From contig URSO01000051.1 in assembly GCA_900550415.1 (NCBI GenBank), forward strand, positions 1 through 16,609: DNA of 16,609 nucleotides, in the 5' to 3' direction. Shown one piece after another: positions 6,072 through 12,615 of this stretch. The stretch comes from an uncultured Collinsella sp. (GTDB lineage Bacteria > Actinomycetota > Coriobacteriia > Coriobacteriales > Coriobacteriaceae). The notes beneath the pieces are model-generated. The model saw only the letters and a program-made list of their open reading frames with translations, ran no database searches and was not told where the DNA came from. Within the stretch, counting starts at the first letter, position 1; each line of letters starts with the position of its first letter. Made by a program: the position numbers and the translations under genes.

Positions 6072-8294
6072 TCATCCCCTTTCGATCTTTGGAACACTCA
6101 GGCGCACCATCAACGGAGATACGGCGCCCAAGACCGCCAGCAGAGCGCCCGATGCGCCGACGACCTCTCCAAAAGGCATCGCGTTCGTCCCTCGCCCAAG
6201 GAACCCAATCGTCCCCACCTGGGAAGCGGGATCAAACGAGGCGAATGGAGCCAGCAGAGCGACGCCCATGCCCACGCTTTCAACATGAGCGCTCAACGAA
6301 CCCAACACCAAGAGAACCGCGCAAACCATTCCGGTGACAACGGGGTTGCGGCTAATCGCTGCTGTCAACGCAGCGACGACGGAAATCACGCCGTATGCCA
6401 TGACCAGCAACGGAATACTGCACAACACCGCCTCCCCCACCATGGACGTTGTCGAAGCTCCCGCCCGAATGAGAGCGACGGGATACTCCGATCCACCCGC
6501 ACCGTTCTTAATCACGGACACAACGACAGCGGGAACCATCGACACCAAAAGCAGCACCAAGCCAAGCAGGAGAGCCAGCGCAACAGCCGTCAGAAAACGC
6601 ACATGCGCTGTTGCGGGGATCTGGAGAACCAGAAGGGAACGACACTGCAGGTGGGTGCACGCGAGCGATGTGACAACCACGGGCAACAGCAAAAATAAGG
6701 AGGGAAGCGCTGCCTGGAGATACGAAAGGAGGATTAATGGGGGCATCTTCGTACTTAACTCGTAAACCTTGGGGTCCGGCAAGCTCGCGATCGACTCAAG
6801 CAGAAGGGCGCGCGCCTCCGCACGAGAAGGAGTCTCCGGCTCGATTCCGATCGATTGCAGGAGAGTCGCATCTGCCGCGCCCAGCTCACCTCGAGCGCGC
6901 TCGTACGTCGCAAGGCTTCGAAACCCCTCCGCAGGCATAGGCGCGTACACGAAACCCGAAAGAGCATCCCGCATGTCTTCCAGGGCCGCTTTGCCCTCGA
7001 CGTCCATATTCGCAGCGTTCTGCTCTAGATACCGATCTATTGAACGGAGCTCCCCATCCCTATACCGAACAGCGGAAACGTTATCAGCGTCAGGAAACAT
7101 CTCGACCAGAGCCGGGGCCAGCATCGTCGCCGACATTGCAATCGCGCATACGGCGAGGGTAGGAGAACGCAGGAGCAGTTTCCCCATCGTTCTTACGTAT
7201 GCAACGGCGGAGGCACAAGCGCTCGAACGAGTTGCCGTTCTCGATGCAGCGAAGGAACCTCTCTCAAGACAAATCGGGGATATCGGGCGCGCGCAGCCGC
7301 TCTTTCCAGCAACGCAAAGCAGGCTAATTGCCAGCACCTCGATCCCGATTGCGCATACGAGGGCAATCGCGCCACGCTCGAAGCAAAGTCCAGGCAGATT
7401 CACTATCTGCGTTGTCGGGTACGGGCTATAGGCGCCGACGGTCAACTCAGTGTTCGCATACGTAAGGGGATTCAACAGGGCGAACTCACGTAAAGCGATG
7501 GATCTTCCGTAATACCCGGGAACCATCGTCACCCCCATCAGGGCACATACGAACACGATTCCAAGCGTAGGGTTATTGGCAATCTTCACGGCAAGGTGAA
7601 CGACAAGCGAGATGAACGCTGCCACCAAGAATTGCAAGATGGCCGTCTGCGCGAACACCAGCCAAGCCGGTTTGATAACCGGAGTCGCATATTGAATGTA
7701 GCCTATCGGATAGAACGGCGAGCCCGGGCCATTCTTCACAAGCGCGGCGATTATCCCTGGAAGATTGATGGCGAGGACGGCAAGCATTGCAAAAACACTC
7801 GCCCATACGCTCGATGCAACAAGTCTACCCAGCTCGCCCATCGGTGCCTGGATGATGAGCTTTTCACGTTTGTTAAGACGTGCGGCAAGGAACGAGACGG
7901 CAACGGCCGTTGCGACCCATAGCAAGTACTCCTTCGATCCGTCATAATAGGTGTACTCTCCATCCGATATCTGCAGAAACGGAAGTAGGGGAGAGAGCGG
8001 TGCCAAGATAAGACGTCCCGCGGCAAGAGGGTACAGAAGCGCGGGCATGCTTGATGAAGAGGTATAGACACCGTCCTCCCCCGCATTCACAAGCGCATCC
8101 GCATAGGATGCTGACAATTCCTGCTCAACACGGGTTATTCCCGACTCGAGGTATTCGACCCGTCCGTCGATGCCAGCCGCGCTCCTGAAGACGGGCAGAG
8201 CACAAAGAACCATCAACGCAACAACGACAACACAGAGCGACCTGGAGGAGAGAAGCGACCTAAAGATCGCCTTCGAGATTTTGAGCATATTCAT
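6072..8294 (-). CDS. ABC permease with two tandem modules
   Basis: This 740-residue membrane protein is built from two similar halves. Each half has a helix near its start (about 19-36 and 378-399), a 60-120 residue extracytoplasmic domain and then five or six helices. Each carries the motif KNG-x-G-x3-YP, at 187-196 and 596-605; the fusion protein at 3364-5172 has a third version. This points to an internal duplication of one permease unit, so one chain could supply both membrane halves. The frame is open back to an ATG at 8360 directly after the peptide stop codon. However, the first 22 residues of that version are basic and would translate through a hairpin, while ATGs at 8294 and 8288 follow AAGG and begin with a normal MNMLKISKAIFRS amphipathic start. 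I chose 8294. It overlaps the ATPase gene by an ATGA or nearly so. The substrate is unknown. Confidence 0.87.
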   Translation of the reverse strand: MNMLKISKAIFRSLLSSRSLCVVVVALMVLCALPVFRSAAGIDGRVEYLESGITRVEQELSASYADALVNAGEDGVYTSSSSMPALLYPLAAGRLILAPLSPLLPFLQISDGEYTYYDGSKEYLLWVATAVAVSFLAARLNKREKLIIQAPMGELGRLVASSVWASVFAMLAVLAINLPGIIAALVKNGPGSPFYPIGYIQYATPVIKPAWLVFAQTAILQFLVAAFISLVVHLAVKIANNPTLGIVFVCALMGVTMVPGYYGRSIALREFALLNPLTYANTELTVGAYSPYPTTQIVNLPGLCFERGAIALVCAIGIEVLAISLLCVAGKSGCARPISPICLERGSFAASRTATRSSACASAVAYVRTMGKLLLRSPTLAVCAIAMSATMLAPALVEMFPDADNVSAVRYRDGELRSIDRYLEQNAANMDVEGKAALEDMRDALSGFVYAPMPAEGFRSLATYERARGELGAADATLLQSIGIEPETPSRAEARALLLESIASLPDPKVYELSTKMPPLILLSYLQAALPSLFLLLPVVVTSLACTHLQCRSLLVLQIPATAHVRFLTAVALALLLGLVLLLVSMVPAVVVSVIKNGAGGSEYPVALIRAGASTTSMVGEAVLCSIPLLVMAYGVISVVAALTAAISRNPVVTGMVCAVLLVLGSLSAHVESVGMGVALLAPFASFDPASQVGTIGFLGRGTNAMPFGEVVGASGALLAVLGAVSPLMVRLSVPKIERG

Positions 8295-8327
8295 CGCCAA
8301 CCTTAACCTCATCCAGTCGGAACAGAG

Positions 8328-8350
8328 GGGCCGAACAAAATGCTCGGCCC
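8328..8350 (-). promoter_or_regulatory. Intercistronic hairpin between peptide and permease genes
   Basis: GGGCCGA (8328-8334) and TCGGCCC (8344-8350) form a perfect stem with a nine-base loop, extendable by about three flanking pairs. It starts about ten bases after the peptide stop codon and has no U-tract on the minus strand. Such a hairpin could act as a partial terminator or mRNA stabiliser, raising peptide expression over transporter expression. Confidence 0.5.
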
Positions 8351-8360
8351 TTCCTCGCAT

Positions 8361-8726
8361 CTAGTAGGTGCTATAGACAAATTGCCATTTATCAGTTGTG
8401 CCAAGAACACCACAGGAGCACATTGCAGCGAGGCGGGATTCCCTATGATGCGCGGATCGGCGATAGCCATTTCGGTAGGAGATCGTCTTGTAAGAGATGT
8501 TGAACATCGAGATGCTGTGCCCGCTTACGCCGCGAGGACAGCTGTAGCTCCAGTAGGTATCGACGACGTCGTCCGTATACCCGAGGGGCTCAACGAGGGC
8601 ACACTGGCTGCTCTCCTGGGAAGGAGGCATCGGGGTATCCGCAAAAGCGGGGGCTCCCGGCAGCAACAAACAAAGAGCGAGGCCGAGGAAAACCAAGAGC
8701 TTACACGACTTAACAGTACTGAACAT
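8361..8726 (-). CDS. Small secreted cysteine-containing peptide, possibly bacteriocin-like
   Basis: This 121-residue protein has a clear Sec signal peptide: lysines at 6 and 9, a hydrophobic core LLVFLGLALCLLLPG, and an AFA cleavage site after residue 29. The mature part is about 92 residues with four cysteines (42, 63, 103, 105) and many aromatics, ending WQFVYSTY. It has no transmembrane helix after the signal. The aromatic-rich C-terminal layout and linkage to a large permease plus ATPase recall the lactococcin 972 group, but I cannot align it with confidence. The ATG at 8726 follows GGAG by six bases; an upstream TTG at 8738 would place that site inside the gene and is rejected. It is the first gene of the operon, 64 bases before the preferred permease start, and faces a divergent regulator. 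The product could be a bacteriocin, signalling peptide or binding subunit. Confidence 0.8.
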   Translation of the reverse strand: MFSTVKSCKLLVFLGLALCLLLPGAPAFADTPMPPSQESSQCALVEPLGYTDDVVDTYWSYSCPRGVSGHSISMFNISYKTISYRNGYRRSAHHRESRLAAMCSCGVLGTTDKWQFVYSTY

Positions 8727-8774
8727 AATCCTCTCCAATCTAGAGGGGTTTCGGTTGCAGTATGCTGTGATTAC

Positions 8775-8803
8775 TTGTCGGCAAAGTCAATTTAACATAA
8801 ACT
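8775..8803 (+). promoter_or_regulatory. Probable promoter of the DUF2975-regulator operon
   Basis: TTGTCG (8775-8780) and TAAACT (8798-8803) are separated by exactly 17 bases, each matching four of six consensus bases. The -10 box lies inside the 19-bp palindrome at 8791-8809, as expected for an autorepressed promoter. The predicted leader is about 35 bases and includes a GGAGG site five bases before the ATG at 8847. Confidence 0.55.
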
Positions 8804-8809
8804 GTTAAA
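8785..8809. promoter_or_regulatory. Operator palindrome TTTAACA-N5-TGTTAAA and adjoining -35-like box
   Basis: TTTAACA (8791-8797) and TGTTAAA (8803-8809) are perfect inverted repeats around TAAAC. On the minus strand the palindrome is followed immediately by TTGACT (8790-8785), a good -35 for the peptide operon, although the best -10 after it (CATACT) is 20 bases away. On the plus strand the palindrome covers the -10 of the other operon. The nearby XRE protein is the obvious candidate to bind here. Confidence 0.55.
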
Positions 8810-8846
8810 AAGTAACCTGAGTTTTTTAAATTCTTCGGAGGTTATT

Positions 8847-9359
8847 ATGAGTTCCGACAATCGCACTCCCCGGCTTCATTCCTTCCGCATCGCATGTGCG
8901 ATAGCCTCTGCGACCCTTTGCGCCACCGCCATCGCACAAGTGGCGTTCTCCTTAAAGCCAGCAATCGAAGTGCTCGACAACCCTGTAATTGCAGACTCCC
9001 CCGCGTATCCAGCCCTTGCGATCTCGACATTGGTCCCTGCCGTCATCGGTATCGCTACGACCATCCTCAGCGCCGTTCTCGTGTGGACGATCAAGAGCGG
9101 AGACCCCTTCAAGAAAGGGTCTGCGACATGCTTGAAGGTGCTCGGCATTCTCTTCGTTGTTCAAGCTGCCACCAGCCTCTACGCCGGCTCACTCAAAACC
9201 TCCGTTTCGATGTTTGGCGGCGAGGGGGCCGTCGGCGCCCAAGAGATCGCTTCATCATTCGATTGGACCTCTCTGGTTCTCGGCATCGTCCTGTTCATGC
9301 TTTCCCAGCTCTTCTTGTACGCCCGAGAGCTGTACCTCGACTCCGACGAGATTGCGTAA
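8847..9359 (+). CDS. DUF2975-type four-helix membrane protein
   Basis: This 170-residue protein has four predicted helices at about 13-33, 56-80, 96-115 and 141-160. Between helices 2 and 3 is GDPFKKGSATCLK, and it ends in LFLYARELYLDSDEI. This arrangement matches the DUF2975 family, in which a short polar loop with a (N/D)PF element and a C-terminal acidic DxD/DNE tail are typical. DUF2975 proteins are very often encoded directly before a small YozG-like XRE regulator, exactly as here (nine-base gap). Their function is unknown; a role as membrane partner of the regulator is inferred from that pairing. A GGAGG site supports the start. Transcription diverges from the peptide/ABC operon, which suggests joint regulation. 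Confidence 0.75.
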   Translation: MSSDNRTPRLHSFRIACAIASATLCATAIAQVAFSLKPAIEVLDNPVIADSPAYPALAISTLVPAVIGIATTILSAVLVWTIKSGDPFKKGSATCLKVLGILFVVQAATSLYAGSLKTSVSMFGGEGAVGAQEIASSFDWTSLVLGIVLFMLSQLFLYARELYLDSDEIA

Positions 9360-9368
9360 GGAAACGCC

Positions 9369-9620
9369 ATGCCCGTAATTGTTCGCCTCGACAAGATCAT
9401 GGCCGAGCGAAAGATTTCCTCGAACGAACTTGCCGAAAGGATTGGAACCACGCCCGTGAACCTGTCCCGTATTAAAAAAGGGCATATTCGCGGCATTCGC
9501 TTCAACACACTCGAGCAGCTATGCCTCGCCCTTCGTTGCCAACCCGGAGACCTTCTCGAAGTCATGAGCGAAGAGGATGCCCGAAAGGAGTTCGGACTCG
9601 ATTGGTCCGCCGAGGATTAG
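9369..9620 (+). CDS. Small XRE-family (YozG-like) helix-turn-helix regulator
   Basis: This 83-residue cytoplasmic DNA-binding protein is almost entirely one Cro/CI-type domain: helix 1 VRLDKIMAERKI, helix-turn-helix SSNELAERIGTTPVNLSRIKKG (about 17-38) and LEQLCLALRCQPGDLLEV (about 48-65), the typical ending of the YozG group. A 17-residue acidic tail follows. The ribosome site AAGGAA overlaps the stop of the preceding DUF2975 gene, so the two are coupled. It probably binds the palindrome at 8791-8809, repressing its own operon and perhaps the peptide operon. Its stop codon is followed in the same frame by a recombinase fragment, so the C-terminal end may have been set by the recombination event that left that fragment. 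Confidence 0.85.
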   Translation: MPVIVRLDKIMAERKISSNELAERIGTTPVNLSRIKKGHIRGIRFNTLEQLCLALRCQPGDLLEVMSEEDARKEFGLDWSAED

Positions 9621-10346
9621 AGGGCGGTCGTACTCGCCCTGCACACGGGGATGCGAATCGGCGAGGTCTGCGGCCTTCGGTGGTGCGATGTGGATTTCGA
9701 GACGGGCCTGATCTCGATCAGACACTCGGTGGCGTACGCGAAGGGAATGGGTTCGTTCATCAAGGACACCAAGACCCATGACGCCAGGGGTATCCCCATC
9801 GACCCGGTCGGCCTACTCCCCTTCCTGAAGGAGACCCACGAGATCGACTGCGGAAAGCTGCGCTTGCGCGGCCTTACCGGGGCGGTCGAGATCGGGGACT
9901 GCTACATCCTGTCGGAGCCGGGCGCGACCTTCGCGACGACAAGCTATATCCGCAGGGCGTTCAAGACGTTCTCGGAGACCAACGGCCTCATGGGCACCAA
10001 CGACGAGCTGATCACGTTCCACGGCCTTCGCCACACGTTCGCAACGCAGTGGATCCGCCAAGGCGGCGATATCAAGGCGCTCCAATCGATCCTCGGCCAC
10101 AAGGACGCCATGGCGACGCTCAACGTCTACGCCGACATCGAGCCCATCTCCAAAATCCATAACATGCTGCGCGCCACGCCGTGCCTTTGGCGCGGGCACC
10201 TCGGGCCGAGGGTCGATCCGGGTCCCATGTTCCAACAGAGGATCCAGGAGTCCATCGAGACGCTCCAGGCGTTCGGCTACGGCATCACCGAGCCGGACGA
10301 CCGAAATATCGCCATACGCGACGTGAAGACGAACAGTTGGCTCTAG
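9621..10346 (+). pseudogene. Tyrosine recombinase remnant (catalytic domain only)
   Basis: Directly after the TAG of the XRE gene, in the same frame, comes the catalytic domain of a phage- or transposon-type integrase. Numbered from the ATG at 9651, the active-site residues are all visible: R2 (TGMRIGEV), K41 (DTKTHDARGIPI), H124-x-x-R127 (HGLRHTF), H150 (LGHKD) and the nucleophile Y160 (NVYAD). Homology begins before the ATG (AVVLALHTGMRIGE), so that ATG is internal. The N-terminal arm-binding and core-binding domains, normally 150-200 residues, are absent, and no ribosome site is seen. The 231-residue reading is therefore a 5'-truncated relic of the element that probably brought in, or inserted beside, this island. 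The catalytic core could still fold, but autonomous recombination is unlikely. Confidence 0.85.
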
Positions 10347-10402
10347 CTCACCGAGTACGCGGCAGTGCTGGGCCCATCCCAACTGAGGTCACGGTGGTCC
10401 GA

Positions 10403-10446
10403 TAGGGGCGCCGCCCGCGGCATGCGCCGCGGAGCGGTATCCCCTA
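10403..10446. repeat. GC-rich hairpin downstream of the recombinase relic
   Basis: TAGGGG (10403-10408) and CCCCTA (10441-10446) enclose a perfect inner stem CCGCGGC/GCCGCGG (10415-10432) with a four-base loop. No T-tract follows, so it is not a standard rho-independent terminator. It may be part of the old element's end or an mRNA structure. Confidence 0.4.
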
Positions 10447-10672
10447 CCGAAGGGCGGGGATGCCCTCCGCTTCCAGTTCGGAATCAGCCGTCGGAGGCGT
10501 TCGGCTGACTGCGGGAACGGCCTGTCCGCTCAATGTGTTCGGCTGAGATCGGAAATCAACCCAACACGAGCCGGACACGCGCCAGACGGCTCTTCCCCGT
10601 GCGGCCTTCCCCCTTACGCTCATGTTGCAGGCATGTAACGCCGCAGCGAGCGCGCTTTTTTTGCGCCAGACA

Positions 10673-10695
10673 GGTACAATGATGAACACTGTACC
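10673..10695 (+). promoter_or_regulatory. Possible promoter/operator of the ACT-gltA operon
   Basis: TACAAT (10675-10680) is a good -10 box about 60 bases before the ACT-domain gene. It lies in an inverted repeat GGTACA (10673-10678) / TGTACC (10690-10695) with an 11-base spacer. No consensus -35 is found 16-18 bases upstream, so an activator or extended contact may be needed. Confidence 0.4.
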
Positions 10696-10742
10696 GTAGC
10701 GGAGCGCCCCGCGCGCGCCGCAATCACGCGAAAGGGTTTCCC

Positions 10743-11030
10743 ATGGCCGAGATCTCGTCCTCCCGTATCGTCATCACCGTCCTTGGCAAGAACCGCCCCG
10801 GCATCGTCGCCGGCGTCACCCGTGTCCTAGGCGAGGCCAACGTCGACATCCGCGACATCACGCAGTCCATTATCGAGGACATCTTCACCATGACCATGCT
10901 GGCCGATACCGCCGAGTCCAAGCTCGACTTCGCCGAGCTGCAGAAGGCGCTGGCCGAGGCCGGCGAGCTTTCGGGCGTCAACGTGTCCATCCAGCGCGAG
11001 GACGTCTTCAACTTTATGTACCGCCTGTAG
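10743..11030 (+). CDS. ACT-domain protein (UPF0237 family)
   Basis: This 95-residue protein is a single ACT-type ligand-binding domain of the UPF0237 kind. The pattern IVITVLGKNRPGIVAGVTRVLGEANVDIRDITQSIIEDIFTM (about 6-48) and the ending VNVSIQREDVFNFMYRL match that family throughout. ACT domains bind amino acids or other small metabolites and change the activity of partners; stand-alone members of this family are thought to sense metabolites, but no ligand is established. AAAGGG lies about seven bases before the ATG. Citrate synthase starts 79 bases downstream on the same strand with no terminator between, so the two are probably co-transcribed and the ACT protein could modulate central carbon or amino-acid metabolism. 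In other bacteria the family is often paired with a DUF711/UPF0210 protein, which is not seen here. Confidence 0.9.
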   Translation: MAEISSSRIVITVLGKNRPGIVAGVTRVLGEANVDIRDITQSIIEDIFTMTMLADTAESKLDFAELQKALAEAGELSGVNVSIQREDVFNFMYRL

Positions 11031-11109
11031 CGAACAGGCCGTACGGGAACAGGCCGGCGCATCTGCACCCAAGCACGCCGCCCCCCATACGGCCCCGAGA
11101 GGAGCGCGC

Positions 11110-12528
11110 ATGGCTTACGACGCCAAGAAAATCTACTACCGCTTCGATGACCATCTGAGCCGCCTGGTCTTGGATTATGAGGCGAGCCGCCAGATTTCGC
11201 CCGAAAGCGAAAACCTCTACCACGGCCTGCCGACTGATCCGTACGACGAGGGTCTGTTCGTCGAGCACAATGTCAAGCGCGGCCTGCGCAATGCCGACGG
11301 CTCGGGCGTGGTCGCGGGCCTTACCCGTATCTCGGATGTGCACGGCTACAACAAGGTCGACGGCAAAGTCGTGCCCGACCAGGGCAAGCTCACGCTGCGC
11401 GGCTATAGCATCGAGGATCTGGTCAACAATGCCCAGTCCGAGAATCGCTATGGCTACGAAGAAGTCGCCTATCTGCTTATCACGGGCTCGCTGCCCAACA
11501 AAGAGGAGCTCGACGGTTTTTGCGAGCGCTTGGGCGCCTTTAGGCATCTGAGCGACGAATACGTCAAAGAGTTCCCCATGACCACGGTGTCGTCGAGCAT
11601 CATGAATGTGCTCCAGCGCGCCGTGTTGCTGCTTTACGCCTTCGACGCCGAGCCCGACGCGATTACGCCCGAGCATGAGATCGACGTGGCCATTTCCATG
11701 CTCGCACGTCTCCCGCGCATCGCCGCCTTCGCACACATGGCCTCGATCGCCAAGCTTCGCGGCTCCGAGGTTCACGTGCCGCACCCCACGCCCGGTCTCT
11801 CCACCGCCGAGACCATCCTACAGGTGCTCCGCGGCGGTATGGCGTTCACCCGCGATGAAGCCATGCTGCTCGACGTGATGCTCATGCTGCATACAGAGCA
11901 CGGCGGCGGCAACAACTCCACCTTCGCCTGCCGCGTGCTGTCGTCTTCGGCCACCGACCCGTATTCTGCCTACGCCGCGGCTATCGGCTCGCTCAAGGGT
12001 CCGCGCCACGGCGGCGCCAATGCCAAGGTCGTGTCCATGCACGAGGACATCCGCGCGCATGTTTCCAACTGGGAAAACGAGGACGAGGTCGCGGCCTACC
12101 TAGGCAAGATCCTCGACAAGCAGGCCTTCGACGGCACGGGGCTCATCTACGGCATGGGCCACGCCGTCTATACGCTCAGCGACCCGCGCGCCGAGGTCTG
12201 CCGCCGTTACGCGCGCACGCTTGCCGCCAAGAAGGACCTGGGCGAGGAATTCGCGCTCATCGAGCGCATCGAGCGCCTGGCCCCGCAAGTGATGCGCGAT
12301 CACGGCATGACCAAGCCCATCTGCGCCAACATCGACCTGTACACGGGCTTTATCTACAAGATGCTCGGCGTGCCCGAGACGCTCTTTACGCCGCTATTCG
12401 CCGTCGCCCGCATGGCTGGCTGGTCGGCGCACCGCATGGAAGAGCTCTTCTGCGCGCACCGCATCATCCGTCCCGCGTATCGCCCGGTTATCGAGCCGCT
12501 GGAGTACAAGCCGCTCGCCGACCGCTAG
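11110..12528 (+). CDS. gltA: Citrate synthase
   Basis: This 472-residue cytoplasmic enzyme condenses oxaloacetate and acetyl-CoA to citrate. The fold's landmarks are LTLRGYSIEDL (94-104), LMLHTEHGGGNNSTF with catalytic H264, KGPRHGGAN (296-304), GMGHAVYTLSDPR with H351 (348-360), and ANIDLYTG with catalytic D409 (406-413). About 60 N-terminal residues precede the usual core, as in the longer citrate synthases of anaerobic Gram-positives; a 2-methylcitrate synthase activity cannot be excluded from sequence. GAGAGGAG lies a few bases before the ATG. It follows the ACT-domain gene in a likely operon and ends at a strong terminator. In a fermentative coriobacterium it would serve glutamate synthesis rather than a full TCA cycle (inference). 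Confidence 0.95.
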   Translation: MAYDAKKIYYRFDDHLSRLVLDYEASRQISPESENLYHGLPTDPYDEGLFVEHNVKRGLRNADGSGVVAGLTRISDVHGYNKVDGKVVPDQGKLTLRGYSIEDLVNNAQSENRYGYEEVAYLLITGSLPNKEELDGFCERLGAFRHLSDEYVKEFPMTTVSSSIMNVLQRAVLLLYAFDAEPDAITPEHEIDVAISMLARLPRIAAFAHMASIAKLRGSEVHVPHPTPGLSTAETILQVLRGGMAFTRDEAMLLDVMLMLHTEHGGGNNSTFACRVLSSSATDPYSAYAAAIGSLKGPRHGGANAKVVSMHEDIRAHVSNWENEDEVAAYLGKILDKQAFDGTGLIYGMGHAVYTLSDPRAEVCRRYARTLAAKKDLGEEFALIERIERLAPQVMRDHGMTKPICANIDLYTGFIYKMLGVPETLFTPLFAVARMAGWSAHRMEELFCAHRIIRPAYRPVIEPLEYKPLADR

Positions 12529-12551
12529 GACGCGGACCGTTATAGAACCCG

Positions 12552-12590
12552 AGCGTGGCCAGGGCATCACCGCCCTCGGCCACGCTTTTT
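12552..12590 (+). terminator. Rho-independent terminator after gltA
   Basis: AGCGTGGCC-AGGGC (12552-12565) pairs with GCCCT-C-GGCCACGCT (12572-12586), giving a stem of about 14 pairs with one bulge and a six-base loop, followed by TTTTT. It is the strongest terminator in the window. Confidence 0.93.
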
Positions 12591-12615
12591 ATGCCAGTAG
12601 AAAGGATCGCAACGA

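Larger units (their letters stand above)
10347..10742. other. 396-base non-coding stretch rich in inverted repeats
   Basis: No convincing gene is seen between the recombinase relic and the ACT-domain gene. It holds the hairpin at 10403-10446, a TCAGCCG/CGGCTGA inverted repeat (10484-10508), and a direct repeat GTTCGGCTGA at 10499-10508 and 10537-10546. A run of eight T near 10656-10662 precedes the likely promoter of the downstream operon. Repeated half-sites beside an integrase could be remnants of recombination sites, but no clear attachment-site duplication is visible in the window. Confidence 0.5.

Noticed and set aside
8295..8360. Permease start at the ATG adjoining the peptide stop
   Set aside because: The 22 extra residues are basic and not membrane-like, they cross the intercistronic hairpin, and better starts follow AAGG at 8294 or 8288.
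9651..10346. Intact recombinase gene
   Set aside because: The ATG lies within the conserved catalytic-arginine motif, homology extends upstream of it, and the N-terminal domains are missing.
11014..11784. Long minus-strand open frame opposite gltA
   Set aside because: It is a shadow of citrate synthase, whose catalytic motifs are all on the plus strand.
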